Notes: generated by a model not told the origin, from the sequence alone. A stretch of 64,000 nt of DNA from Acidimicrobilacustris sp040882655 (GCA_040882655.1 JBBEAV010000004.1:105788-169787), one strand, 5' to 3'; positions 43,534 through 53,260 are shown, counted from the stretch's first letter. Program-made: numbers and translations.

Positions 43534-44516
43534 GTGTCACCGGTTATGACGTTCGGTTGCGCCCGGCGCAGCCGCCAACACCTCCTGCTGATGCGTTTGC
43601 TATTCATCGTGCGGATGTGGGCGAGGGCCTTGAGTTGGCGTACGTGCGCGAGGGAATTGGTGGATATCCGCTTCTGTTGATTCATGGCTATCCGGAAACG
43701 AAGCGGATCTGGTGGCGAACTATTGCACCGCTTGTCGCTGCTGGCTTTGAAGTGATTGTTCCCGATCTTCGTGGTCACGGAGAGTCTGATTTCTCTGCTA
43801 CCAATACCTACGATCTCGTCACCTACAGCCGTGATTTGTACGCCCTGGTGCATGATGTGCTCGGCCATAAACATGTTGGTGTCATAGGCGGCGACGTTGG
43901 CGGAGTTGTCGCTGTTGACATGGTGCATCGTTTCGAAGGATTTGTTGACGGTTTGTGTTTTTTCGACACAGTGCCACCGATAGTTATTGATGACTATGTT
44001 GCTGCGGGGATTGATATCGGTTCGATTACGTCACTAAGCGATGGTCCGACCAGTGACTATCGTCGACGTCAAGGGAGCGAGCCCGATGTGCTCGCCGCTG
44101 AATTGGCTACGCCGGCGCTGCGCAGAGCGTGGGTAGCGGCCATGTACGGACCGCGATTATGGGCATCGCCGGGAACCTTTACCGCAGAAGACATCGACTT
44201 CATGACCGAACATTGGGCTGAAGAAGCTCGGTTACGTGCGGGTTGGGCGGTTTATCAGTTGGGCTACGGCCGGACTGCCAAGGAATTTCCGATCCTTGAT
44301 CGAAAAGTTGAGGTGCCCACTCTGCTGTTCTACGGCGCAGACGATCATGTTGTTGGCCCCGACTTCATACACTGCTGCGAAGTCGCATTTACAAATCGAG
44401 TCGGGCCATTGGTTCTGCCCGGAGCAGGACATTTTTTGCAATGGGAACGTGCTGATGTTTTCAATCCGACAGTAGCGATGTTTTTCACAGCCCTTGAATC
44501 GAAGCTTGCACGATGA
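43530..44516 (+). CDS. Alpha/beta hydrolase, epoxide-hydrolase/dehalogenase type
   Basis: Protein of 328 residues. HGYPETKRIWWRTIAPL forms the oxyanion HGxP motif, and the nucleophile elbow GGDVGG (about 122-127) carries Asp rather than Ser, as in epoxide hydrolases, haloalkane or haloacid dehalogenases. The acid is in YGADDHVVGP and the His in GAGHFLQWE. ATG 43530 overlaps the CoA transferase stop; the longer frame to 43416 lies inside that gene. It is coupled at its own end to the thiolase-like gene. Confidence 0.85.
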   Translation: MSVTGYDVRLRPAQPPTPPADAFAIHRADVGEGLELAYVREGIGGYPLLLIHGYPETKRIWWRTIAPLVAAGFEVIVPDLRGHGESDFSATNTYDLVTYSRDLYALVHDVLGHKHVGVIGGDVGGVVAVDMVHRFEGFVDGLCFFDTVPPIVIDDYVAAGIDIGSITSLSDGPTSDYRRRQGSEPDVLAAELATPALRRAWVAAMYGPRLWASPGTFTAEDIDFMTEHWAEEARLRAGWAVYQLGYGRTAKEFPILDRKVEVPTLLFYGADDHVVGPDFIHCCEVAFTNRVGPLVLPGAGHFLQWERADVFNPTVAMFFTALESKLAR

Positions 44517-46033
44517 CATCGTTTGCGGCAGTAGACCCGCAAACTCCCATTGTCATCGGATTCGCGGAACTGGTGCATCAGCATTCGGCAGATTTTGAAA
44601 TGGCCTCGGCTACAGCACTCATGATCGAAGCGGTGCAACTTGCTCTCGATTCAACCGGTGCCGCAAGTGCAGTCGGAGAACTGACGGGCGCAGTGCTCGT
44701 TCCCCACGGCACCTGGCCTGAACCGAATCCCGGTGCCGCTATTGCCGAGGCTATTGGTGCGCCGGATGCTCGCACTATTCGGTCGGAACTCGGTGTGCTG
44801 CAACAATCACTTTTGGCGCGCGCAGCAAAAGATGTCGTTGCGGGAACTGTCGATGTGGCGATCGTGGTCGGTGGTGAGAACCGGTGGTCAGGCGTTGTCG
44901 CCGGAAAGTCAGGAGCCGCAGTGCCGGAAGTTCCTGCGTTGGCCAGTGCCTCTGAACCCGACGAAGTGCTGACGCCGAATGAAATGGTGATCTCTCAGGT
45001 CGAGATCGAAAGAAATCTCACGACAGCAGCACATCAGTACGCAATTATCGAGTCGTCTCTGCGCAATCACCTCGGACGTTCAAACGGTGCTCATCAGCGC
45101 GAGCTCGGGGCATTGTGGGAGCGTTTCGCAGCGATAGCTGCTGCAGCTCCTGCAGCCTGGGACCATCGGGCGATGAAGGCCGAGGACATTGCCTTTGAGT
45201 CTCAAACAAATCGGATGATCGCTGCTCCGTATCCGAAGTGGCTTGTTTCGCAATGGAATGTTGACCAGGCGGCGGCACTCGTCTTTACGACTGTCGCTAA
45301 CGCGCAACGACTGGGTATTGATGAGTCGAACTGGATATTCCCTTTGGCGATGGTCGAATCGAATGTAGTTATTCCGTTGCCTGAACGCGCTGAGCTCTAT
45401 CGCTGGCCGGCATCACAAATTGTGGCTGCGGAAGCTCTCAAGGCCGCCGGAGTTTCGCTCGACGAGGTTGGTCCCATCGATCTCTACAGTTGTTTCCCCG
45501 CTGCAGTGGAAGTACAGGCACGTGAAATCGGTCTGTTGCCGGGACGCGACCTGACCCTGACTGGCGGTATGACATTCGGTGGAGGACCGTTCAACAGCTA
45601 TGTGTTGCAGGGTGCGGCGGCGATGAACCGGGTGTTGCGATCGAGCGAAAAAGAACTGGTCGGTATCACGAGCGGTGTGAGTGGACTCCTGACGAAGCCC
45701 GCCATCACCATCTGGTCCAACGGTGCGCCGCGAACACCTTTCACCGCTCTTGACGTCAGCGAAGCGGCCGATGACGCCACCGACCGGCGACCGGTTGATC
45801 CCGACACCACGGGAAGAGGTGTCGTGGTGGGCGCCACTGTGGTGCCTGGCCGCAGCGGAGAACTTGTCACCGTGGCAGTAATCGAAGTCGGCGGTGTCCG
45901 AACGGTTGCCCAAAGCGTGGAACTCGAGGTGGGTCGTACCTTTCTGGACTCTGATCCGGTGGGACGGTCTGTCTTCTTGGTCGTGCCCGGCGAGTTTTCG
46001 CTTGAGGAAGCCCATGGGCGTTCAACACCGTGA
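44513..46033 (+). CDS. Thiolase-superfamily protein (acetyl-CoA acetyltransferase-like, nucleophile not seen)
   Basis: Protein of 506 residues with the layout of SCP2-type thiolases. The N-terminal half ends in VVAGTVDVAIVVGGENRWS; the C-terminal half has DLYSCFPAAVE and GGMTFGGGPFNSYV where thiolases have the His and GHP motifs. In the place of the usual CGSG nucleophile block the sequence reads SELGVLQQS, so the condensing cysteine appears absent. An extra C-terminal 110 residues may form an OB-like domain. It may be a non-condensing hydrolase or a partner of a lipid-transfer-type thiolase. The start overlaps the upstream hydrolase. Confidence 0.75.
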   Translation: MTSFAAVDPQTPIVIGFAELVHQHSADFEMASATALMIEAVQLALDSTGAASAVGELTGAVLVPHGTWPEPNPGAAIAEAIGAPDARTIRSELGVLQQSLLARAAKDVVAGTVDVAIVVGGENRWSGVVAGKSGAAVPEVPALASASEPDEVLTPNEMVISQVEIERNLTTAAHQYAIIESSLRNHLGRSNGAHQRELGALWERFAAIAAAAPAAWDHRAMKAEDIAFESQTNRMIAAPYPKWLVSQWNVDQAAALVFTTVANAQRLGIDESNWIFPLAMVESNVVIPLPERAELYRWPASQIVAAEALKAAGVSLDEVGPIDLYSCFPAAVEVQAREIGLLPGRDLTLTGGMTFGGGPFNSYVLQGAAAMNRVLRSSEKELVGITSGVSGLLTKPAITIWSNGAPRTPFTALDVSEAADDATDRRPVDPDTTGRGVVVGATVVPGRSGELVTVAVIEVGGVRTVAQSVELEVGRTFLDSDPVGRSVFLVVPGEFSLEEAHGRSTP

Positions 46034-46090
46034 CCCCAAGTTCAGTGAATCCGGGTTTCGGGTGGGAGTGCGGTCGGCAATCGTGGCAAA

Positions 46091-46105
46091 CTGACGGTCC
46101 GTCAG
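46091..46105. promoter_or_regulatory. Palindromic operator candidate
   Basis: CTGACGG and CCGTCAG are perfect 7-base arms around one T, 38 bases before the amidohydrolase ATG. Size and type suit a TetR-family dimer. Confidence 0.6.
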
Positions 46106-46143
46106 ATTCTCGGCGTTAGCCAGGAAACTCCCAGGAGGCCCCC

Positions 46144-47355
46144 ATGGAAATCCCACGCATCATCTCGGTTGATGACCACGTTGTCGAACCACCAGATCTG
46201 TGGTCGGCCCGACTTCCTGAGAAGTACCGCGAGCGCGGTCCAAGAGTTCTGCGCAAGAAAGTCAAGATGGGAATCATTGGTGGCACTTTTTCGTTTGAGG
46301 TTAGTGAGGACGAAGGGGTGGATTGCGATGTTTGGTACTACGACGATCTCGTGTACCCGTTCACGCGACTTTCTGCTGCCGTAGGCGCTGAAGTTGTGCA
46401 GAACGAACCATGCACATTCGACGACATCCTTCCGGGCTGCTACGACCAAACTGCGCGCCTTGCCGACATGGATGCCAACCATGTCGAAGCATCAATCTGT
46501 TTCCCCAACATCCTCCCGCGCTTCTGCGGTCAAGCATTTTTGGAACGCGAGGATAAAGAACTAGCGATGGCTTGCATCACGGTCTACAACGACTGGATGA
46601 TCGACGAATGGTGCGCTGGCGCTGGTTATGGCCGTCTCATTCCAATGACGATCGTTCCGTTGTGGGATGTCGAACTTGCAGCCGAAGAGGTTCGACGTTG
46701 TGCTGAGAAGGGCAGTCATAACATCACCTTCAGTGAAAGCCCGGTGCCGTTGGGCCTGCCGTCGGTACATTCCGGCTACTGGGATCCCTTGTTCGAAGCA
46801 TGTGTGGAAACCGACACAGTTGTGAACATGCACATCGGGTCATCTTCAAAGATGCCCTCTACTGCTCCCGATGCACCATTCATCATTTCATCGGTTCTTA
46901 CTTTCCAGAATGCTATGGGTTCAGTTCTTGATTATGTTTTCGGCGGTGTTTTCGAACGTTTCCCTGAACTTCGCGTCGCTTACTCCGAGGGTCAGGCCGG
47001 TTGGCTCCCGTACATTCTGGAACGGGCCGACAAACTGTGGGAAGAGCGCCTTCTTGATACAACTGGTTTCGGCTCCAATTTGTCGGTGCCGCCCTCGACT
47101 TACATGAAGAAAAACGTTTGGTACTGCATTTTTGATGATGAAACAGCCATGAAAAATCGTGATGTCATCGGCATTGATCGACTTACTTTCGAAGTCGATT
47201 ACCCGCATGCTGATTCAACCTTTCCTCATACCAAAGAGGTGGCGGAACGAATGGCGGCCAAAGCAGGTTTCAACGACTTCGAGGCCCACCTTTTCTTCCG
47301 CGGCAATGCCATTGAGTTGTACAAACTCGACAAGTACTACGGGATCATGAAGTAA
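46144..47355 (+). CDS. Amidohydrolase-2 family protein
   Basis: TIM-barrel metalloenzyme of 403 residues in the group that includes ACMSD-like decarboxylases and hydrolases. The metal-binding pieces are VDDHVVEPPDLW (residues 9-20, Asp11/His12), a His in VNMHIGSSS, YSEGQAGWLPY, and the late Asp in EVDYPHADSTFP. A strong AGGAGG ribosome site precedes the ATG. It heads a run of same-strand genes with SDR and LLM oxidoreductases and is the first of three such paralogues in the region. The reaction is not known. Confidence 0.85.
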   Translation: MEIPRIISVDDHVVEPPDLWSARLPEKYRERGPRVLRKKVKMGIIGGTFSFEVSEDEGVDCDVWYYDDLVYPFTRLSAAVGAEVVQNEPCTFDDILPGCYDQTARLADMDANHVEASICFPNILPRFCGQAFLEREDKELAMACITVYNDWMIDEWCAGAGYGRLIPMTIVPLWDVELAAEEVRRCAEKGSHNITFSESPVPLGLPSVHSGYWDPLFEACVETDTVVNMHIGSSSKMPSTAPDAPFIISSVLTFQNAMGSVLDYVFGGVFERFPELRVAYSEGQAGWLPYILERADKLWEERLLDTTGFGSNLSVPPSTYMKKNVWYCIFDDETAMKNRDVIGIDRLTFEVDYPHADSTFPHTKEVAERMAAKAGFNDFEAHLFFRGNAIELYKLDKYYGIMK

Positions 47356-47411
47356 CCAACAGCGATTTGGATAGCAGAGAAAATTGGGCCCACTTTTTTT
47401 AGGGGGGATTC

Positions 47412-48215
47412 GTGTCCGATAGACGTTTACTTGATCGAGTTGCGATAATCACTGGTGCCGGCGACGGTATTGGTCGCGGCATTGCGCGAAGATTCGCGCA
47501 AGAGGGCGCCCGCATTGTCATTGCTGAAATTAACGTTGAAACAGGTCCGACCGTTGCCCAAGAACTTCAAGATGAGTTTGGTGTTGAAGCCTTCTACCTC
47601 CATACCGATGCGACGAAAGAAGAAGACAATCGACGCGCAGTGAAACAAGCAGTTTCTCGCTGGGGGACTGTCGACATTCTTGTAAATAACGCGTGGGGCG
47701 GTGATCGCGCCGGTCTTCAACGGGTCGACAAGATGCCAGATGATGCAATGGACCATGCATGGCACATGAACGTCATGGGTCCTTTCTGGGCTATGCAAGA
47801 AGCGTTTCCTCATATGCGTGCGCAAGGTAAGGGTCGTGTCATAAATATCTGCTCGCTGAATGGCGTGAACGCCCATATGGGCAGCGTTCATTACAACGCC
47901 ACCAAAGAAGCACTTCGTTCACTCACTCGCACGGCGGCTCGCGAATGGGCAGAATTTGGAATTACGGCCAACGTGATTTGCCCTGCTGCCAAGACGGCGG
48001 CATTCCAAATGTTCGAGCAGATGGCTCCGCAGGTAGCCGCGGAATCAGAAGCAGCGAATCCGATGGGTCATCTTGGTGATCCTGAAACGGAAATCGCGCC
48101 GGTAGCGTTTTTTCTGGCTAGCGATGATTCTTGTTACATCACCGGTAACACACTGTTCGCCGACGGCGGTAGCCACATCAATGGTGCTGTCTGGGTTCCC
48201 GACCTCAGCGACTGA
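47412..48215 (+). CDS. Short-chain dehydrogenase/reductase
   Basis: NAD(P)-dependent oxidoreductase of 267 residues. The cofactor loop is TGAGDGIG (residues 15-22), followed by NNAWGG, the catalytic Ser in NICSLNG and the YNATK pair; it ends with GNTLFADGGSHI. It probably acts on a hydroxyl or keto acyl-CoA in the surrounding catabolic set. GTG 47412 follows AGGGGGG. The gap before it (57 bases) contains a T-run. Confidence 0.88.
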   Translation: MSDRRLLDRVAIITGAGDGIGRGIARRFAQEGARIVIAEINVETGPTVAQELQDEFGVEAFYLHTDATKEEDNRRAVKQAVSRWGTVDILVNNAWGGDRAGLQRVDKMPDDAMDHAWHMNVMGPFWAMQEAFPHMRAQGKGRVINICSLNGVNAHMGSVHYNATKEALRSLTRTAAREWAEFGITANVICPAAKTAAFQMFEQMAPQVAAESEAANPMGHLGDPETEIAPVAFFLASDDSCYITGNTLFADGGSHINGAVWVPDLSD

Positions 48216-48272
48216 TCTCACATAACTTTTCTTTTCGAATGAGCGACGCAGACGCGTCACGAAAGGCGCACC

Positions 48273-49283
48273 ATGAAAATCGGACTCGTATGGGGATACT
48301 GGCCAGCACAGCCCCCCAAAGACTTTGTTGAAATCACCCAAGAAGCAGAGAAGGTCGGATTCAACTCGGTCTGGACTGCAGAGTCTTGGGGGTCCGATGC
48401 GTTCACTCCGCTTACATGGCTCGCCGCCAATACCTCAAAGATCAAACTCGGAACCGGTGTCGTGCAGTTGTCGGCACGCACTCCGGTTGCCACTGCGATG
48501 GCTGCGATGACGCTTGATCATCTTTCCAACGGTCGAGTCATTCTTGGTCTTGGAGTTTCGGGGCCACAGGTTGTTGAAGGCTGGTACGGCCGACCATCGA
48601 ACAAGCCGTTGGCCCGAACTCGCGAATACATCGAGATCATTCGCAAAGCCTTGCGCCGAGAAGGTCCAGTTGAAAATGACGGCGAGTTCTATCCGCTTCC
48701 TTACCGTGGCGAGGGCTCGGTCGGGTTGGGTAAGCCGCTCAAGATCATGACCCATCCACTTCGTTCCGAGATACCTATCTATCTCGGGGCTGAAGGCCCG
48801 AAGAACGTGACTCAGACCGCCGAAATCGCCGACGGATGGCTGCCGCTGTACTACTCGCCATTCCGCCAAGAGGTCTACGCCGATCAATTGGCCTCAGCGA
48901 AGGAGGGGTTTGGAATTAGTTCCCTCGTGACGTTCAACGTGACCGACGATGTTGCGACCGGACTTTGGCCCGTGAAAGCAACGCTCGGTTTTTATATCGG
49001 AGGTATGGGGGCAAAGGGGCAGAATTACCACACAAAGCTCATGGCTCGAATGGGATTCGAAGAAGAGGCCTACAAGATCCAAGACCTATTCTTTGCGGGC
49101 AAGCGTGACGAAGCGATTGCTGCCGTTCCCGATGATTTTGCTGATGAGATTTCACTCGTTGGCCCTGCATCAAGGATCAAGGAACGTCTCGAGCTCTGGC
49201 GTGATTCGCCGATTACTGAACTGTTGATTTCGGCGCGAAGTCCTGAAGCGCTTCGACAGGCCGCAGAACTTGTCAACGGCTAA
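48273..49283 (+). CDS. LLM-class (F420-type) oxidoreductase
   Basis: Luciferase-like monooxygenase-fold protein of 336 residues: MKIGLVWGYW at strand 1, SVWTAESWGSDAFTPL, KLGTGVVQLSARTPVATAMAA, and LDHLSNGRVILGLGVSG are the family blocks. Such actinobacterial proteins mostly use coenzyme F420. The start has a GAAAGG ribosome site. It is placed between the SDR and the acyl-CoA ligase, so it may carry out an oxidation step on the same substrate. Confidence 0.9.
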   Translation: MKIGLVWGYWPAQPPKDFVEITQEAEKVGFNSVWTAESWGSDAFTPLTWLAANTSKIKLGTGVVQLSARTPVATAMAAMTLDHLSNGRVILGLGVSGPQVVEGWYGRPSNKPLARTREYIEIIRKALRREGPVENDGEFYPLPYRGEGSVGLGKPLKIMTHPLRSEIPIYLGAEGPKNVTQTAEIADGWLPLYYSPFRQEVYADQLASAKEGFGISSLVTFNVTDDVATGLWPVKATLGFYIGGMGAKGQNYHTKLMARMGFEEEAYKIQDLFFAGKRDEAIAAVPDDFADEISLVGPASRIKERLELWRDSPITELLISARSPEALRQAAELVNG

Positions 49284-49351
49284 CTGTTTGTTCTTTAGGT
49301 TGTTCGCTCTGCGCTAATTTTTCCTTCAACCTTCTTCCCCTCGGAGTTTCA

Positions 49352-50935
49352 ATGTCCTCGTACAACCTCGGCGATTTGCTCCAACTTGTCGCCGCCGCAA
49401 ACCCTGATCGGTCAGCCATCGTGAGTGACGATGTCCGCTACACGTTCAGCGAGTTCGACAAGCGGACCAATCAAGTTGCACAAATGCTTCTTGGCCTCGG
49501 TTGTGAACCAGAGTCAAAAGTTGCGGTGTATTCCTGGAACCGAGTCGAGTGGGCCGAGTTGCTCTTCGGCTCTTTCAAGGCACGCGTCATTCCAATAAAT
49601 GTGAACTACCGCTACGTTGCTCATGAACTGGAATATCTCTTCGACAACTCCGATAGTGAGGTGGTGTTTTTCGAGCGAGGATTTACACCGGTCATAGAGG
49701 AGATTCGTAACAAACTCACCAAGGTTCGTGAGTTCGTGGTGATCGAAGACGGTTCCGATCACGCGACCCCATGGGCAACGCCGTACGGCCAACTTGTCAA
49801 CCTGCAATCCGATGCCTCATTTGAAAATGGGCGGTCGGGAGATGATCTGTACTTCCTCTATACCGGGGGCACCACCGGAATGCCTAAGGGTGTGATGTGG
49901 CGCCATGAAGATATTTTCTTTGCGGCATTGAGTAGCGCTTTGGGCGAATCACTCACCTCGCCCGAAGAAATTGCTCAGCGATCACTGCCTGCCGATTTCG
50001 CGCTTCCAAGTCTGATAATCGCCCCGCTTATGCATGGTGCCGCTCAGTGGGGCATGTGCAACATGTTGTTTGCCGGGGGCCCGGTCGTTCTCTACACCGG
50101 TCGCGGGTTCGACGCCAAAGAAATTTGGTCAATTGCCGAGCGGGAAAAGTGCATGGGGATCACACTGGTTGGTGATGCGATGGGTCGGCCGCTTGCCGAT
50201 GCGCTCACCGATGGCTCGGGTAACTGGGATCTTTCCTGTGTCTTCCGCATCGGTTCTGGAGGCGGGGTGTTCTCACCCGCTGTGCAGCAAGCGCTAAAGG
50301 ACGCGCTTCCACACATCATGGTGATCGATAGTTATGGAGCCTCTGAGACGGGAGCGGGTGGGATGTCGGCCGAGGGAGGCGCACGCCGATTCATGGTGTC
50401 TTCGGAACTGCAAGTACTCGACGAAAACTTGGTGCCGATCCCTGCCGGGTCGGAACAAGTCGGCCAACTGGCCCGAACCGGACACATCCCGTTGGGTTAC
50501 TACAAAGACGAGGAGAAAACAGCCAAGACGTTCCCCACCGATGCTGAAGGTCGCCGTTGGTCCGTCCCTGGCGACTCGGCCTCTGTCGATGCCGAAGGGA
50601 TCGTGACACTCCTTGGTCGCGGTTCCCAGTGCATTAATACAGGTGGCGAGAAGGTGTACCCCGAAGAGGTGGAAGAGGCGCTAAAGGAACATGCGGGGGT
50701 TTATGACGCGCTCGTGGTTGGTGTTCCCGATGAGCGATGGGGCGAACGGGTTGTTGCCGTTGTTCAGCCGCGCAGTGGTCAGAAACCCACCATCGAGGAA
50801 CTTTCTACTCATTGCCGAAATTTCATCGCCGGTTACAAAGTGCCGCGGGCGATCACCTATGTGGAACAGGTGAAACGCTCTCCTTCGGGCAAAGCGGATT
50901 ACCGCTGGGCGAAGGAAACGGCACTCGCCGACTAG
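49352..50935 (+). CDS. Acyl-CoA synthetase, FadD19-like
   Basis: Adenylating ligase of 527 residues. The motif YTGGTTGMPKGVMWRHEDI is near residues 169-187, DSYGASETG near 330, and the catalytic Lys in SPSGKADYRW near 512. YTGGTTG-PKGVMWRHEDI and INTGGEKVYPEEVEEALK strongly recall mycobacterial FadD19, the steroid side-chain C24 acid ligase. That points to a branched or alicyclic acid as substrate, but this is similarity by eye. It precedes the acyl-CoA dehydrogenase pair on the same strand. Confidence 0.88.
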   Translation: MSSYNLGDLLQLVAAANPDRSAIVSDDVRYTFSEFDKRTNQVAQMLLGLGCEPESKVAVYSWNRVEWAELLFGSFKARVIPINVNYRYVAHELEYLFDNSDSEVVFFERGFTPVIEEIRNKLTKVREFVVIEDGSDHATPWATPYGQLVNLQSDASFENGRSGDDLYFLYTGGTTGMPKGVMWRHEDIFFAALSSALGESLTSPEEIAQRSLPADFALPSLIIAPLMHGAAQWGMCNMLFAGGPVVLYTGRGFDAKEIWSIAEREKCMGITLVGDAMGRPLADALTDGSGNWDLSCVFRIGSGGGVFSPAVQQALKDALPHIMVIDSYGASETGAGGMSAEGGARRFMVSSELQVLDENLVPIPAGSEQVGQLARTGHIPLGYYKDEEKTAKTFPTDAEGRRWSVPGDSASVDAEGIVTLLGRGSQCINTGGEKVYPEEVEEALKEHAGVYDALVVGVPDERWGERVVAVVQPRSGQKPTIEELSTHCRNFIAGYKVPRAITYVEQVKRSPSGKADYRWAKETALAD

Positions 50936-50940
50936 AGGGC

Positions 50941-50953
50941 GATGAGCCTCATC
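50941..50953. promoter_or_regulatory. 13-base palindrome before the acyl-CoA dehydrogenases
   Basis: GATGAG and CTCATC flank one C. CCTCATC can also pair with GATGAGG at about 50969, so this may be either an operator or a hairpin after the ligase gene. Confidence 0.35.
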
Positions 50954-51044
50954 TGCGGTTGCTCGGCCGATGAGGCACGATGTGGCTCTGTGGGAGAGAA
51001 TGTCGGCTCCAAGACCACGATTTTCTCGCCGGAGTTCTACAAGT

Positions 51045-52070
51045 ATGAGCGTTGATCTAGGACTGAGTCCTGACCAAGAATCTATTGCCGAGTTGTTCAA
51101 TGGTTTTTTCACCAATGAAGCCCCGCCCGCTGTCGCTCGCGCCGCCGAACCGCTCGGGTTTGATCGCGATCTTTGGAACAAAGTCATTGAACTCGGAGCG
51201 CCGGGAATGGGCAGCGCTTTGGGAGACGGTGGTGGCGGAGCATCACTTGGCGACCTTGTTGTCGTTGCTGAAACTGTCGGCCGTTCGATTGCGCCGGTGC
51301 CACTGATTGACCACCTTGCGGCGTTGTCGGTTCTTACCGATGCCGACCTCGTTGCCGGCGAGGTCATAGCGGGTGTGGCCGTGAGGCCCGCCGATAGTTC
51401 TGGGGTTTGGTCGCTTGTTCCATCGGGAGCCGTAGCCGATGTCGTCATTGGTATTGACGGTGAGGAAACAGTCGTCCTGCGCTCAGCCCCTCCAATGTCG
51501 GGGCCCCGTAATCACGGGTCAATGCCCATTGCGAACCGATCGGCTCGTGACGGCGATCGCATTGTGCTGGGGCCTGCATCAATGTTTGATTCCGTGCTTG
51601 ATCACTGGAAGTTACTGACGGCCGCTTCGCTTGTCGGTATTGCCGATACCGCAAAAGACCTCGGTGTGGCGTACGTGAAAGAACGTGAACAATTCGGCGT
51701 GCCGGTTGGTTCATTCCAAGCGGTACAGCACGGTCTTGCTGATCTTCCCGTGGCCATCGATGGCGGGCGACTGCTTACTCATAAAGCGGCGTGGGCCCTA
51801 GAAAACGTGACCGACGGTCTTCTCGATTGGGCTATTAACGACATCACCGATGGTTCTGCATTGGCCACTATGGCGCTGTTGTTCTCTGCAGATGCCGCTG
51901 TCATGGCGACAGATCGGAGCCTGCACTATCACGGTGGTTATGGCTTCGCCGAGGAGTACGACATTCAGATGTATTACCGCCGTGCCCGAGGATGGTCTCT
52001 GATTCTCGATGACCCAACCTCGGTGAGCCTTTCGCTCGCCGATCGCCTCTTCGGATCGGTGGAGCGCTGA
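51045..52070 (+). CDS. Acyl-CoA dehydrogenase, small-subunit type
   Basis: FAD-dependent dehydrogenase-fold protein of 341 residues. It contains KEREQFGVPVGSFQAVQHGLAD and YHGGYGFAEEYDIQMYYRRA, typical of the C-terminal ACAD domain; the N-terminal part is short. It lies one base before a second, longer ACAD gene, the pattern of heteromeric FadE pairs (for example FadE28/FadE29) that work on steroid side chains. ATG 51045 has GGAG 10 bases upstream; the longer open frame to 50970 has no family match. Confidence 0.85.
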   Translation: MSVDLGLSPDQESIAELFNGFFTNEAPPAVARAAEPLGFDRDLWNKVIELGAPGMGSALGDGGGGASLGDLVVVAETVGRSIAPVPLIDHLAALSVLTDADLVAGEVIAGVAVRPADSSGVWSLVPSGAVADVVIGIDGEETVVLRSAPPMSGPRNHGSMPIANRSARDGDRIVLGPASMFDSVLDHWKLLTAASLVGIADTAKDLGVAYVKEREQFGVPVGSFQAVQHGLADLPVAIDGGRLLTHKAAWALENVTDGLLDWAINDITDGSALATMALLFSADAAVMATDRSLHYHGGYGFAEEYDIQMYYRRARGWSLILDDPTSVSLSLADRLFGSVER

Positions 52071-52071
52071 C

Positions 52072-53214
52072 ATGGACTTTTCTCTTTCACCCGAGGTCAT
52101 CGAATTCCGGGAGGAACTCCGCAGCATCATTAGTGAATTTGTTACTCCCGAGGTGGCTGACCGCATGCATTCCTCGGGTGTTTTCGATGCCCCCGAACTC
52201 AACCTTGAACTCGGTCGACGCGGAATTCTTGAACGGGCGTGCCCAGGCTTAGGTAAGGGCGATCCCATCGAGATGTATGTGATGTTTAATGAACTGGAAA
52301 AAGCAGGCGCGCCTTATGACGGCCTTGCGGTTGCGCTGATGATTGCAGCGGTGGTGAACAAACTCGGAACCGATGAACAGAAAGCTCGCATCGTTCCCTC
52401 GATCATCTCTGGCGAAGCGCTTGTTTGTATGGGGTACTCCGAGGCAGATTTCGGTTCTGATGTTGCATCTATCAAAACCCGGGCTGTGAAAGATGGTGAC
52501 GAGTGGGTAATTAATGGTTCAAAAATGTGGACCACACTTGCGCAAGTTGCCGAATGGCTCATTTTGCTTACGCGAACTGATCTCGATCTGCCGAAACATA
52601 AGGGTCTGACGATGTTCATCCTTCCGATGAACACTCCGGGTATCACCGTCGAGCCGGTACACACACTTGGCACCGAAATAACGAATGCCACTTGGTACGA
52701 CGATGTGCGCGTCGGTGACGATGCGGTGCTTGGGGAAGTCAATGGTGGTTGGCGCACGATGACCACTGTTCTTGCCTTTGAGCGCGGCGTGATGGGCGGC
52801 ACGAACGCTGGCGTACCACTGCTTCGTCATTTTCATGAGTGGGCCGTTGAGAATGATGTGTTCGACGAAACCACTACTCGAGAGCGCATGGTTCGGTCGA
52901 TCATCGATATGCAGGTGGCAACGCTCTTAACAATGCGTTCTGCTTGGATTGCTTCATCAGGTGGAATGCCCGGACTCGAAGGTTCAATGACCAAGGTGTT
53001 TGCCGTCGAGGCCTATCAGCGCGCATCGCGCTGGACCCAAGCCACTGCCGGGCCCGCCGGGCTTCTTCAGTTTCACGAAGAGGGCGCTGCGGGCGAAGGG
53101 TTTGTTGAATACGACGCCCGGCACTCGCCAGTCATGTCGATCTACGGCGGAACCTCTGAAATCAACCGAAACAACATTGCTGAGCGCCATTTAGGCCTCC
53201 CCAAGTCTCGCTGA
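52072..53214 (+). CDS. Acyl-CoA dehydrogenase, large-subunit type
   Basis: Flavoprotein of 380 residues. The FAD/substrate blocks are YSEADFGSDVASIKTRA (about 123-139), INGSKMWTTLAQVAEW, and the C-terminal IYGGTSEINRNNIAERHLGLP. It introduces a double bond into an acyl-CoA and passes electrons to ETF. The start is one base after the stop of the smaller ACAD, so the two are almost surely a translationally linked pair forming one enzyme. Confidence 0.9.
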   Translation: MDFSLSPEVIEFREELRSIISEFVTPEVADRMHSSGVFDAPELNLELGRRGILERACPGLGKGDPIEMYVMFNELEKAGAPYDGLAVALMIAAVVNKLGTDEQKARIVPSIISGEALVCMGYSEADFGSDVASIKTRAVKDGDEWVINGSKMWTTLAQVAEWLILLTRTDLDLPKHKGLTMFILPMNTPGITVEPVHTLGTEITNATWYDDVRVGDDAVLGEVNGGWRTMTTVLAFERGVMGGTNAGVPLLRHFHEWAVENDVFDETTTRERMVRSIIDMQVATLLTMRSAWIASSGGMPGLEGSMTKVFAVEAYQRASRWTQATAGPAGLLQFHEEGAAGEGFVEYDARHSPVMSIYGGTSEINRNNIAERHLGLPKSR

Positions 53215-53243
53215 TGTAGTTCAAGAAAAGTTGTGCCCCGCCT

Positions 53244-53260
53244 TTACAGCCTCCCTGTAA
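53244..53260. promoter_or_regulatory. Palindrome before the amidohydrolase pair
   Basis: TTACAG and CTGTAA are perfect arms around CCTCC, 62 bases before GTG 53323; a TetR- or FadR-like operator is likely, though it could also be a weak terminator. Confidence 0.5.
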
